DNA of 64,000 nucleotides, from assembly GCF_016773205.1 (NCBI RefSeq), contig NZ_JAETWB010000007.1:162935-226934 (forward strand), read 5' to 3'. Shown one piece after another: positions 9,291-16,955 of the stretch. The stretch is from Belnapia arida (GTDB taxonomy: Bacteria > Pseudomonadota > Alphaproteobacteria > Acetobacterales > Acetobacteraceae). A model generated the notes under the pieces. The model was given only the letters and a program-made list of their open reading frames with translations. It was not told where the DNA came from and made no database searches. The position numbers and the translations under genes were made by a program. Each line of letters starts with the position of its first letter. Within the stretch, counting starts at the first letter, position 1.

Positions 9291-10359
9291 TGTAGGCCTC
9301 CCGCAGTTATTGTTGTCATTGCCGTGCGCTTCGGCATGATCGGCGAGCCCGCCCCGTGGCCTTGCTCGACATCGGCTTACTCTAACATGACGACTCAGCA
9401 ATTCCGGTCACTTGGTCGCATGTATCGAGGCCGGCAGGGCCGGGCGCCTGGGCAACCTCCATGAGCCTCCCAGGAGATAAGGCGCCGTCGAGAGAGTTGA
9501 AATCGGGCCGCCACACAGTTTGGCGAAAGCGGCCATTTGTGTTGCCACGTCGCGTCTCCAGCAAACTGTCCAGGACCTGCCGCCGCACCCGTGATGGACC
9601 AGGAGATGCTGTGCGGCGGCTGGGGAGCGCTTAGGAATGACGCAGTGAGCCCGCTCGAGCTGAGCGACGGCCTGCTCAGCCCGCAGTTTGGCCGCCCTTT
9701 CTCATGCGGTGACATACTGAAGCCTGCCGCGTTCATGGAGGCGCAACCCATAAGCCGGTGCGGAGGCGGGCGCGGTATCCCCATGCGCTGACGTTGCTGG
9801 ACGAACTCGAACCAATCAGGAACACGCTTGTCATGGGCATTCGGGCCGCAGAATGCATGCCTGATCCAGACGGCGCTGAGCGTTGAGAGGATGGCTTTCG
9901 GCCGCATCCATGGTTCGGATGCCGGGCGCCATGGGTCTGGGGCCGATTGTCGGAGGAGCGCCCAATGCTAGGCTACGCTTCACGGACCATTCGCCGTGGC
10001 CACCAAGAGGGAAGGCCTCACGCCATGAGCGACGAACTCAACACTCATCAACCTGAGCATCGGTTCGTGGCGGGACGTATTGCGGCCATCTGCGTTCGGC
10101 CGGAAAAAAATCGGGATTGCTCGAAACGAGTACAAATGCGCGATTCGACTGCCTCGATGCGATCGAAATGGCATGCCCGACCGTAGCGGTACGAATTCAG
10201 GTGCCATTTCAATCGCATAGAGTGCAGGTCCGACAGAATCGAATGGAAGCTGGCTTGCGTGGGGTACACGCTCGCTTACTCCATAACGTTCTTCCTGGTG
10301 CTACTCACCACAGGCTTTCGCTGGACCCAACCGTCTGCAGCTTCGTCAGCGCTGCCTGG
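9291..10359. other. Gene-poor gap of about 1.07 kb, with an inverted repeat
   Basis: Between ald and the HU gene no frame on either strand gives a convincing protein. A 170-codon minus frame (9395-9907) and shorter ones are Ser/Pro/Arg-rich without motifs. The DNA looks less GC-rich than coding DNA. Its one clear structure is the inverted repeat at 10141-10241. It could be decayed foreign DNA or hold an RNA gene. Confidence 0.45.
10141..10241. repeat. Long imperfect inverted repeat
   Basis: TGCGATCGAAATGGCA (10158-10173) is matched on the opposite strand by 10202-10217 with one mismatch in 16. Similarity continues outwards for about 20 more bases on each side with mismatches and small indels (CTGC-CTCGATGCGAT against CTGCACTCTATGCGAT). 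The arms are separated by 28 bp. A transcript of either strand would fold into a long hairpin. There are no coding features here. Confidence 0.7.
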
Positions 10360-10644
10360 CTAGCTTTCCTTGCCGTTGACGGCGCCTTTCAGCTTGCTGC
10401 CAGCGGAGAAACGCACCGCCTTCGAAGCGGCAATCGTGAGCGCTTCGCCGGTCCGGACATTGCGTCCCTGCCGCTCGCCACGCTCCTGTACCTCAAAGCT
10501 CCCGAAGCCAGGCAGCTTGACGTCGTCGCCCTGCTGCATGGCAGCAGTGACGGCGCTGCAAAAGGCGTCGACGGCGCGGCCGGCGTCAGCTTTTGCCATG
10601 GCACCCTTCTCGGCGACGAGTGCGACAAAGTCGTCTTTGGTCAA
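10360..10644 (-). CDS. HU-family DNA-binding protein, TTG start
   Basis: The 94-residue protein follows the HU/IHF fold: TKDDFVALVAEKGAMAKADA at the N terminus, a dimerisation helix DAFCSAVTAAMQQG, the KLPGFGSFEVQ turn, then the beta-arm RQGRNVRTGEALTIAASKAVRFSAGSKLKGAV. The Pro that intercalates DNA in the arm of many HU proteins (RNPxTG) is replaced: here it reads RNVRTG. A longer frame with ATG at 10668 is open, but the TTG at 10644 has AGGAG seven bases upstream and gives the standard HU start. It binds and bends DNA non-specifically. Neighbouring minus-strand genes of unknown function may also act on DNA. Confidence 0.9.
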   Translation of the reverse strand: MTKDDFVALVAEKGAMAKADAGRAVDAFCSAVTAAMQQGDDVKLPGFGSFEVQERGERQGRNVRTGEALTIAASKAVRFSAGSKLKGAVNGKES

Positions 10645-10670
10645 AGCAGATCTCCTATCATCCTGCATGT

Positions 10671-10700
10671 GCCATACAGGCTTGGGTGATTCAGCGTCAA
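10671..10700 (-). promoter_or_regulatory. Possible promoter of the HU gene
   Basis: On the minus strand TTGACG (10695-10700) and TATGGC (10671-10676) are 18 bp apart. Transcription would start about 20 bases before the TTG start codon, just upstream of its AGGAG site. This agrees with the short HU start and excludes the upstream in-frame ATG. Confidence 0.4.
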
Positions 10701-10800
10701 AGGGAACCTCATCCTGCAAACCAGCCGATTGGTCGCAGGCATTGGACGGAGCGCTGCCGCGCACCTCGCCAATTTCGATCGAATCGCTTGGAAGGTGCGA

Positions 10801-11442
10801 TCAGACGTCATCGCCAAGGGTATCGAGGTCCACCTGCTGGATCGAGAACCAGATCGGCTCCGGGCTGCGCGCAGCCGTCCTCAGGATAGGCTTCGCTGCG
10901 GATAGCAACTCATCGAGCGAGCGGAAGGGGTTCACCGCTTCCTCGCCATCGCTGGTCCGCATCAGTAAGGCATATCCAGCCTTGGCTACCCTTGGTGGTG
11001 GCGCTGGCCTGGCCGGCTTAGCCTCCGCGACCCGTGTCGCGCGGCCGGAAGCGGCAGGTCTTGGCTGTGGCTCGGGCTGCACAGGCTCGCCTGGCAAGGT
11101 CGGCAGCGGCCTCTCCGGCTCGATCGGCGGCAGATCGGGCGTAGTGGAAGCCAGCGGGAGCGAAGGCATGGGTTCCGGCGGTACCTCAGGCAGGCCACCG
11201 AAGAGGTCGGTTGCGGTGGCCTGCTCCATCATGGGCACGGCATCAGCCTCGGCCGTGACCGGCCCCGGCGGTGGCGCGGCAGGAGTAACCTCTTCGGCGG
11301 CCTGTCGGCGCAGTTTGGCCAGGATGGCGTAGATGTTGGCGGGCGTGCAGCCGTAGGTCGCGGCGACCTCGGCCACCTTGTGTCCCTCGACATCGACCCG
11401 ACGGACGATCGTCGCATGCTCCTCGCGCGGTATCCTCGGCAT
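10801..11442 (-). CDS. HTH protein with proline-rich linker, function unknown
   Basis: The 213-residue protein has three parts. Residues 1-50 (HATIVRRVDVEGHKVAEVAA then TYGCTPANIYAILAKLRRQA) form a helix-turn-helix like those of transposase or resolvase N termini. Residues about 52-150 are a low-complexity Pro/Ala/Glu linker. Residues about 155-213 form a small globular tail (GYALLMRTSDGEEAVNPFRS, then IWFSIQQVDLDTL). No catalytic domain is present, so this is a DNA-binding protein rather than a transposase. GAGGG seven bases before the ATG supports the start. Two palindromes upstream (11521-11534 and 11554-11570) are candidate operators. It sits between the HU gene and an unknown gene on the same strand. 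Confidence 0.7.
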   Translation of the reverse strand: MPRIPREEHATIVRRVDVEGHKVAEVAATYGCTPANIYAILAKLRRQAAEEVTPAAPPPGPVTAEADAVPMMEQATATDLFGGLPEVPPEPMPSLPLASTTPDLPPIEPERPLPTLPGEPVQPEPQPRPAASGRATRVAEAKPARPAPPPRVAKAGYALLMRTSDGEEAVNPFRSLDELLSAAKPILRTAARSPEPIWFSIQQVDLDTLGDDV

Positions 11443-11520
11443 CTCCTAACCCTCACCGGTCGACAGCTATGGAACAAAATCCGAACTGGTAAGACCTGGA
11501 GATACCACTGAAACCATCGA

Positions 11521-11534
11521 ATTCAAATTTGAAT
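11521..11534. promoter_or_regulatory. Perfect 14-bp palindrome upstream of the HTH gene
   Basis: ATTCAAATTTGAAT reads identically on both strands and stands out as AT-rich in GC-rich DNA, 78 bp before the HTH gene's start codon. It has the look of a dimeric repressor site. Confidence 0.5.
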
Positions 11535-11553
11535 GCCTGCGCTCATCAATCTT

Positions 11554-11570
11554 GGTGGCAGTTTGCCACC
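11554..11570. promoter_or_regulatory. Second inverted repeat (7-bp arms, 3-base loop) upstream of the HTH gene
   Basis: GGTGGCA-GTT-TGCCACC is a perfect inverted repeat. It could be a second operator half, or a hairpin at the end of the upstream minus-strand gene; no T-run follows on the minus strand, so an operator is the likelier reading. Confidence 0.4.
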
Positions 11571-11631
11571 GACCTGCCGTCGGTAACGCTTCGGTCTGCC
11601 TTATGCCTCGTCGCCGCAGAGGGATGCTTCG

Positions 11632-12327
11632 CTAAAACAGCGATGTCTGCGGCCACTGCTTGTCCGGCATTGCCTTCCGTCGTGGCAATGCGGGGGGCAA
11701 GGGAGCAGTCCGGTCCGTAACTTGGCCAGGCCCTGCATAGCCATCGTCGGCGATCAGACGCAGTTGCACAGCGGCGCCGGGAGCGGCTTCGGCGGGCAGC
11801 TCCAGCGGCACCGGCCAGAAGCACTCAACCCGATCTTCGCCTCGCAGCGCCAGGAACACCACCCGGTCGACGCGACCAGCGCCGTCCGTCTCGACCGCCA
11901 GGCGAAAGGCGCGGTCCTCGGCCTCTGCCTCGCCCAGCGCCAGGGAGAGCTGCTGGACCTCGACCTCCTGCCGCTTGAGCGTGCGCTCGGTCGGCTCCTC
12001 GGCAGCGCCACGGTAGAAGCGCACCGGCACGCCGTTGCCGTTGCCGCCGATGACGAAGACGAAGTGGGCGCTGTCGTCCAGCACCTCGAGCCAGGGATAG
12101 TCGCCAGAGCTTGCCGCCCGCTCCAGCCGATGCCGGCCGAAGGCAAAGGCCCGGCAGCCGACCGACCAGGGGTCGTCGCCCAGCTCGTAGCTCGCCATGG
12201 CCAGGGCATCGCGCCGGGCATTGGCCAGCATGCGGGCGCAGATCCGCAGCCGCTCCTCGGTCAGCGCGGGATGGAAATCCCAGGGCAGGCGCGAAGGCGG
12301 CGTGGCAGGTGGTTCAGCGTGCTCCAT
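11632..12327 (-). CDS. Hypothetical protein, unrecognised family
   Basis: The 231-residue protein starts MEHAEPPATPPSRLPWDFHP. It has a helical segment LTEERLRICARMLANARRDA, a mixed region with RAFAFGRHRLE and YPWLEVLDDSAHFVFVIGGN (an alpha/beta core), the strand GVPVRFYRG, and a C-terminal half rich in beta strands (RVDRVVFLALRGEDRVECFW, AAVQLRLIADDG). No signal peptide or membrane span is visible. I chose the ATG at 12327; a TTG 24 bases upstream is also in frame. It shares strand and neighbourhood with the HTH and HU genes, so a linked role is possible but unproven. Confidence 0.6.
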   Translation of the reverse strand: MEHAEPPATPPSRLPWDFHPALTEERLRICARMLANARRDALAMASYELGDDPWSVGCRAFAFGRHRLERAASSGDYPWLEVLDDSAHFVFVIGGNGNGVPVRFYRGAAEEPTERTLKRQEVEVQQLSLALGEAEAEDRAFRLAVETDGAGRVDRVVFLALRGEDRVECFWPVPLELPAEAAPGAAVQLRLIADDGYAGPGQVTDRTAPLPPALPRRKAMPDKQWPQTSLF

Positions 12328-12395
12328 CCCCAGACCATAGCACAGGCGCAACCGGTGCCACCGGGATTGCCCGGTCGATCATGTCAGGGAACACG

Positions 12396-12431
12396 AAAAG
12401 CCCCATGGCCTCGGAGTAAGGCCGTGGGGCT
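12396..12431 (-). terminator. Rho-independent terminator
   Basis: A 13-bp stem (12399-12411 with 12419-12431, one wobble pair) with a 7-base loop is followed on the minus strand by TTTT. It lies downstream of the coiled-coil gene at 12609 and upstream of the unknown gene at 12327, so the two are separate transcripts. Confidence 0.75.
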
Positions 12432-12608
12432 GCGGCCTTCCGCCAGGGAAGGCTTGGGAATGGAATAGGCCCGGTTACGCCGACGCGGCGTACCGGCGCT
12501 GGCTCGCAGGAAGATGCCGTCGCAGCATCGCTCGTCCGACCAGACCGGCCAGGGCCAAGATCACGATGGTGGCTTACCGGCGCGAAGGCGACGTCTTGTC
12601 CAGGAGAT

Positions 12609-13076
12609 CTAAGGCCGCCCGCCCTGCCGCCTGCTTTCCTTGGCCAGCCAATGCAGACCATCCTCCAGGATCTTGCCGATACCCTGCAGATTGATCGGAG
12701 GAGGGCCATTAGGGCCTGGTTGACCTGCGGTGTGGTCCTGGCCCCTGACCGCAGACGCAAGCCGGGCAACCAGGGGAGAAAGGCTGGCTCTGGCGAAAGT
12801 GTCAAAGGCGGCAAACCCCTCTGCCGAACCGCCTTCTTGACCGACCTTCCCGGAAAGCAGACTTGCGGCGGCCCGCTCCAAAGAATGCGCACGCTCCGTT
12901 TTTGCGCGGGCATCAGCTTCAAGCCGTGCAATGGCTTGCTGCACCACCTCTGAAGGGCCTTGAATGGCCGAGCGGAGTGCATCCGCCTCCCCACGCGTGG
13001 CTTGCGCATCTGCCTGAAGCCGTTCGGCTTCTGCAGTCAGTGATTGAGCCGCAGTAATGGCGTCGTTCTGGTTCAT
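12609..13076 (-). CDS. Coiled-coil hypothetical protein
   Basis: The 155-residue protein has an N-terminal two-thirds that is almost all helix with heptad character (TAAQSLTAEAERLQADAQAT to AIARLEADARAKTERAHSLE), followed by a Gly/Pro-rich turn (GPNGPPPINLQG) and a final helix (IGKILEDGLHWLAKESRRQG). No transmembrane segment or enzymatic motif is seen. It resembles short scaffolding or phasin-like helices only in a general way. The ATG at 13076 has no clear ribosome site, so the start is uncertain. A terminator follows at 12396-12431. Confidence 0.5.
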   Translation of the reverse strand: MNQNDAITAAQSLTAEAERLQADAQATRGEADALRSAIQGPSEVVQQAIARLEADARAKTERAHSLERAAASLLSGKVGQEGGSAEGFAAFDTFARASLSPLVARLASAVRGQDHTAGQPGPNGPPPINLQGIGKILEDGLHWLAKESRRQGGRP

Positions 13077-13218
13077 TTTGATTACATGAGGGCGGGCGCC
13101 ATAGCGAGCAAGAGGCTGCCTGAAAGGATCAGGTCTGACCAAAAGCGGCTGCTCGGCTTAGAGGCCCCCTGCCCCCCTGGCGATATACTCAGAGGGGCTT
13201 CCAGGTCAGGGCGTGCCC

Positions 13219-14667
13219 TTAGCCAAGTCCGGCCTCCCGGGCCAACCACTCGGGCTGGTCTGCACCGAGCTTCGGCGTCGGCAACGCCCATCGGCACGGC
13301 GTCTCCGACAGGCGCAGCACCGGGCCCAACGTCAACAAGTCCCCGTAGGAGGAGTCTTCGCGCACGCACAATGGTTCTAGTTCCGTTCCGGTCAGCTGCT
13401 CCGGCGCATCTTCGAAGCCGTCGACCAGTCCCTGGCGCTGGTAGAACATGGCGGATTGGCAGAGCGACGCCTGCACGTGATAGCTCCCACCCTCGCGGGC
13501 ACGGCGGCCCAGGGCCAGCATCGTGCCGAAGGCCGCGAGGTAGCCCGTCAGGTAGTCGCAGATCGGGGCCGGGGCGAGCTTCGGCCGTCCGGCGCCGGTC
13601 ATCTGCCCATGGGTGTGGGCGATGCCCGAGACCGACTGCGCGACCTGCTCCCACCCGGTCCGCGTTGCGAAGGGGCCACCCGATCCGAAGCAGCTGACCG
13701 AGACGGTGATGAGTCCGGGACGGAGACTGCTCAACTCCTCCACGCCGAAGCCGTGTTGGCCAAGCTGTCCGGGGCGATAGCCGTTGACGAAGACATCGGC
13801 CTCGCGCGTCAGCACGGCCAGGCGGCTTGCCTGGTCTGCCTGCCGCAGGTCGAGGAAGCAACTTCGCTTGCCATGACTCAAGTCGCGCACGTATTCGGGC
13901 ACCTGCGGCAGATGAGGCGCGGTGACCATCAATACATCGGCGCCATGCTCGGCCAGCGTCCGCCCGGCGGTCGGCCCGGCGAGGATGCGGGTCAGATCGA
14001 GCACGCGCACCTCTGACAGCGGCCGGTTGCCAGGTGGCAGCGGCTCCGGCAGACCTTCGGCGACCTTGGTCACCTCCACCACAGGGCGGTTGGCGAGATA
14101 GGCACCCTGCGGGTGCGCCAGCCACTCCTCCCGCGTCCGGACCATGCCGCCGCAGGCGCGCGCCTCGGCGATCGCGGTCTCCAGCGCGTCGGCGTTCCAG
14201 CGGGCGACGGCGGCACTGACGGAGGCCGGCGTGCTTTCGCAACCCAGCACGTCCAACACGCGGCGCTCCAGATGCGGCAGGTTGAAATGCGGCAGGAACC
14301 AGCGCCCATCCGCGGTCGGCCAGGGCTGGGTCACCGTCGCCATGTGCTTCATGCTGTCGGACACTGGCGGGCGCCGGTACTGCCCATCCGCTTCGCGCTT
14401 CCTGGTGTAGTCGACAACGCGCAGCGTCGCCGCCGCCTCAGGCACCGCGACGCTGACAGTCTGACGGCGGTTGGTGCGTAACTCCCAAAGGTCGTTGGCG
14501 GCGACGCCGGTAGCGGCGAGGACGGCGGCCGCCGTTTCTCCGACGCGGAAGGGCGTCCGGTAGAATGGGTCGGACCCGGTGACGGTGACCTCGCCAGCCT
14601 TCGGTGCCGGCATGGCGCGAACAACCATCAACTCGGAGAAGGCGTCGGACCGATCTGCCTGTATCAT
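13219..14667 (-). CDS. CaiB/BaiF class III CoA-transferase, rearranged order
   Basis: The 482-residue product has the family core in its second half: SEVRVLDLTRILAGPTAGRT at about 218, GADVLMV, HGKRSCFLDLR (normally NRGKRS), ADVFVNGYRPGQL, SVSCFGSGGPFA and ICDYLTGYLAAFGTMLALGR. These enzymes move CoA between carboxylic acids through the Asp in the ICDYLTG motif. The first about 215 residues (TADGRWFLPHFNLPHLERRV, then RTREEWLAHPQGAYLANRPV) resemble the C-terminal part of ordinary family members, so the order looks permuted, or a partial repeat precedes a shortened core. AGGAAGAG upstream of the ATG supports the start. It stands alone. Confidence 0.8.
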   Translation of the reverse strand: MIQADRSDAFSELMVVRAMPAPKAGEVTVTGSDPFYRTPFRVGETAAAVLAATGVAANDLWELRTNRRQTVSVAVPEAAATLRVVDYTRKREADGQYRRPPVSDSMKHMATVTQPWPTADGRWFLPHFNLPHLERRVLDVLGCESTPASVSAAVARWNADALETAIAEARACGGMVRTREEWLAHPQGAYLANRPVVEVTKVAEGLPEPLPPGNRPLSEVRVLDLTRILAGPTAGRTLAEHGADVLMVTAPHLPQVPEYVRDLSHGKRSCFLDLRQADQASRLAVLTREADVFVNGYRPGQLGQHGFGVEELSSLRPGLITVSVSCFGSGGPFATRTGWEQVAQSVSGIAHTHGQMTGAGRPKLAPAPICDYLTGYLAAFGTMLALGRRAREGGSYHVQASLCQSAMFYQRQGLVDGFEDAPEQLTGTELEPLCVREDSSYGDLLTLGPVLRLSETPCRWALPTPKLGADQPEWLAREAGLG

Positions 14668-15294
14668 TCAGGGTCTCTTCCTGCATCGGGGGACGTGCCA
14701 GGAACCATGCCATGCCTTGAGGGAGCCAGGTAGCAATGCCACACACCCAGGATCGGTGCAGGCCAGCCGGTAAATTGAGTTCTGGCGCTGCCCAGATGGG
14801 TGGGATGCGGACCAGGGATGACCGAGCGCGGCAGGCCGCGTTCGAGCGGCGTCGACGCTACCGCTGGCCCTGGCCGCAGCCTCGTAAGACAGGCCGTCTA
14901 CCGCGATTTCGCCCTCAAGGTCGTGCGCTGGCGAAGCGGGCGACGCTGTTGCAGGAAGGCTCGGCTGCGGCCGTTACCGGCGTACACCGGCGGCGACCCT
15001 CAGCCAGCCGTCTTGGCGCACGCCGATGAAGGGCACGGTTCCGCGGCGGAATGTGCATATCTGGATGCCAGGCGGCCTTCTCCCGCGACGGCGCCGCATT
15101 GCGGGCCCTGCAGCGCCTGGGCGACGCCTCTCCGCCGGTCCGCATGGCGGGCGCCGCACTTTGCGCAAGCCATTACCGGCTTGGGTACGGGCTCCCGCTG
15201 GTACATCCCCCCACCTCGCCTTCGGCACCACCGGAGGCTAGCCTGGCAACCACGCCGTGTGGACCGTTGCGGCCCAAGCCAGTCCTGGCGAGCG
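14668..15294. other. Gene-poor gap of about 630 bp
   Basis: No frame is convincing. A plus-strand frame of 302 codons (14800-15708) crosses the well-supported small gene at 15295-15501 on the other strand and has no recognisable motif. A weak candidate with two Cys pairs is listed separately at 15000-15206. I see no RNA gene or repeat. Confidence 0.4.
15000..15206 (-). CDS. Doubtful small Cys-rich ORF
   Basis: This 68-codon frame reads MYQREPVPKPVMACAKCGAR, with a CxxC followed by further Cys residues, and has a G-rich stretch (GAGGTGGGGGG) before the ATG. The downstream residues do not form a clear zinc ribbon, and the same DNA in another frame also looks protein-like (GIQICTFRRGTVPFIGV). 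It may be a remnant with a frameshift or chance. No function is proposed. Confidence 0.2.
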   Translation of the reverse strand: MYQREPVPKPVMACAKCGARHADRRRGVAQALQGPQCGAVAGEGRLASRYAHSAAEPCPSSACAKTAG

Positions 15295-15501
15295 TTACTG
15301 GCCGACGGGAGCGCTCATGACAGGAGGCGCCAGCATGTCGCTCAGCACCTGCACTTCTTCGGCACGAAGGTCGGAGAGCGGAAGTTCCTGCCCTGTCACC
15401 AACCATTGGTTCCATTCGGTCTGCCACTGGGCGACCTCGGGCTCCTGGCCCGCGATCCGGATCCAGTAAAACCCAGTTTCGCGATCATCGGGGTCGATCA
15501 T
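15295..15501 (-). CDS. Small Trp-rich hypothetical protein
   Basis: The 68-residue protein starts MIDPDDRETGFYWIRIAGQE. It has four Trp residues in its first half (YWIRI, VAQW, TEWNQW) and ends with a short helix (DLRAEEVQVLSDMLAP). GGAGGT five bases before the ATG is one of the best ribosome sites in this part of the window, which supports a real gene. It has no signal peptide or membrane span and is acidic. I do not recognise the function. It stands alone on the minus strand between gene-poor gaps. Confidence 0.65.
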   Translation of the reverse strand: MIDPDDRETGFYWIRIAGQEPEVAQWQTEWNQWLVTGQELPLSDLRAEEVQVLSDMLAPPVMSAPVGQ

Positions 15502-15821
15502 ACGCCACCTCCGATTATCGATACGCATAACTCATGGGTTGGTTGTCACTTCCGGTTACATGGTGAGCGACAGGGCCAAGGTGGCTGGCCAGGTCCATCT
15601 TCGCGCCGCCAGTCTCGACCCTCCCAGTCGATCAGCGAAGTGGCCGAAGCAAGTCAATTAATCCACAGACACGGCTTCCGTTCTACCTCGAGCACATTCT
15701 GCATATAGATTGGCAATCAACTTTTGCGCGAACCCGTCAAGAGCTTGCGCCTTTTGGTTAACGATCTGGTAGCACTGCAGTCGACGAGATCAATCCGCTC
15801 CTGAAGGTCCACTGGACGACC
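15502..15821. other. Intergenic gap of 320 bp
   Basis: This is divergent spacing between the small minus-strand gene and the plus-strand binding protein gene. It is AT-richer near 15640-15760 and should hold both promoters; no RNA gene or repeat was recognised. Confidence 0.35.
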
Positions 15822-16919
15822 ATGTTTGCTTTCGATATCGCCATGAAATCGCGCTCGATCATGGCCCGAACGCGATCGATGCTTCTACCGTTCATCGGCG
15901 CGGTTCTGCTCGGCGTCGTGCCAGCCGCGGGCGAGGAGACTGCGCCAATCCATCTCCGGATAGCGGGCGGACTTGGCGGTGTTACCCAATATATGCAGTA
16001 CGAGGCCCCCTTTTGGACGACGGAGGTGCCTCGCCTGACCAATGGCCGGGTCCAGGCGGCGATTGCACCGTTTGACCGCAGCGGAATCCGAGGATCGGAC
16101 ATGCTGGGGCTGATGCGGTTGGGCGTGGTGCCATTCGGTACCGTCAGCCTCAGCGTTGCTGCTGGCGACGAACCGGAACTGGGTGCGATGGATTTGCCGG
16201 CACTCAACCCGGACATCGCAACCCTGCGTCAATCACGGGATCTGCTGCGGCCTCGGTTGGAAATCGTTCTCCGCGACCGTTACAGCATCAAGTTGCTGGC
16301 AATCTACACCTATCCGGCCCAAGTGCTGTTTTGCCGCGAGCCATTCAAAGGCTTGGCTGATCTTGCCGGCCGTCGGGTTCGGGTTTCATCTGTTGGGCAG
16401 AGTGAGATGATCGAGGCGCTCAATGCTGTCCCGGTTGTCATCCCTTTTGCCCAAATCCCCAATGCCCTTCGGGATCATACTGTCGAGTGTGCCATTACCG
16501 GAAGCCTGTCAGGCAATGCACTTGGCCTACAGAGCTTGACCTCCGCGATGTCCCGGCAGGCAATTAGCTGGGGAGTCTCGTTTTTCGGTGCCAACCTCGG
16601 TGCCTGGGCCGCTCTTCCATCGGAGGTACGATCTCAGCTTCAGCAAGGGCTGACGGCCTTGGAAGGCGAAATCTGGCAAGCGGCCGAGCGGGAGACCGAA
16701 GAGGGGTTCGCTTGCAATGCTGGCTTGCCCCAATGCATTCGAGGCGAAGCAGGACGCATGATCGTGCTCAATGACACACCGCTGGACCAGCGCCGCCGCA
16801 GGCAGCTGCTCCGGGATGTCGTCTTGCCGAGATGGATCGAGCGGTGCGGCGAGGACTGCATCACAGTCTGGAACCGCTATATGGCGGTGGCGAGAGGCAT
16901 CATCGTAGCGGCGAATTAA
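15822..16919 (+). CDS. TRAP-type (DctP-like) periplasmic solute-binding protein
   Basis: The product is up to 365 residues with a signal peptide (MARTRSMLLPFIGAVLLGVV, cleavage after PAAGEE possible). The body follows the DctP fold: LMRLGVVPFGTVSLSVAAGD, EPFKGLADLAGRRVRVSS with the conserved LxGxKxR-like turn, and EALNAVPVVIPFAQIPNALR leading into VECAITGSLSG. TRAP binding proteins usually capture organic acids for a DctQM permease, but no permease genes are adjacent. It has more Cys than typical for the family (four near the C terminus). Starts at 15822, 15843 and 15861 are all in frame; ribosome sites do not decide between them. Confidence 0.7.
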   Translation: MFAFDIAMKSRSIMARTRSMLLPFIGAVLLGVVPAAGEETAPIHLRIAGGLGGVTQYMQYEAPFWTTEVPRLTNGRVQAAIAPFDRSGIRGSDMLGLMRLGVVPFGTVSLSVAAGDEPELGAMDLPALNPDIATLRQSRDLLRPRLEIVLRDRYSIKLLAIYTYPAQVLFCREPFKGLADLAGRRVRVSSVGQSEMIEALNAVPVVIPFAQIPNALRDHTVECAITGSLSGNALGLQSLTSAMSRQAISWGVSFFGANLGAWAALPSEVRSQLQQGLTALEGEIWQAAERETEEGFACNAGLPQCIRGEAGRMIVLNDTPLDQRRRRQLLRDVVLPRWIERCGEDCITVWNRYMAVARGIIVAAN

Positions 16920-16955
16920 CCCGGAGCTGGCGATTTCGTCGCAACACCATCGTTT

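Noticed and set aside
9395..9907. 170-codon minus-strand frame in the ald-HU gap, considered as a decayed transposase
   Set aside because: No DDE or other transposase motif and no flanking terminal repeats were found.
10801..11442. Transposase call for the HTH protein
   Set aside because: Only the helix-turn-helix is transposase-like; the rest is a disordered linker and a small tail with no catalytic domain.
14800..15708. 302-codon plus-strand frame considered as a transposase remnant
   Set aside because: The translation has no catalytic motif and overlaps a better-supported small gene on the other strand.
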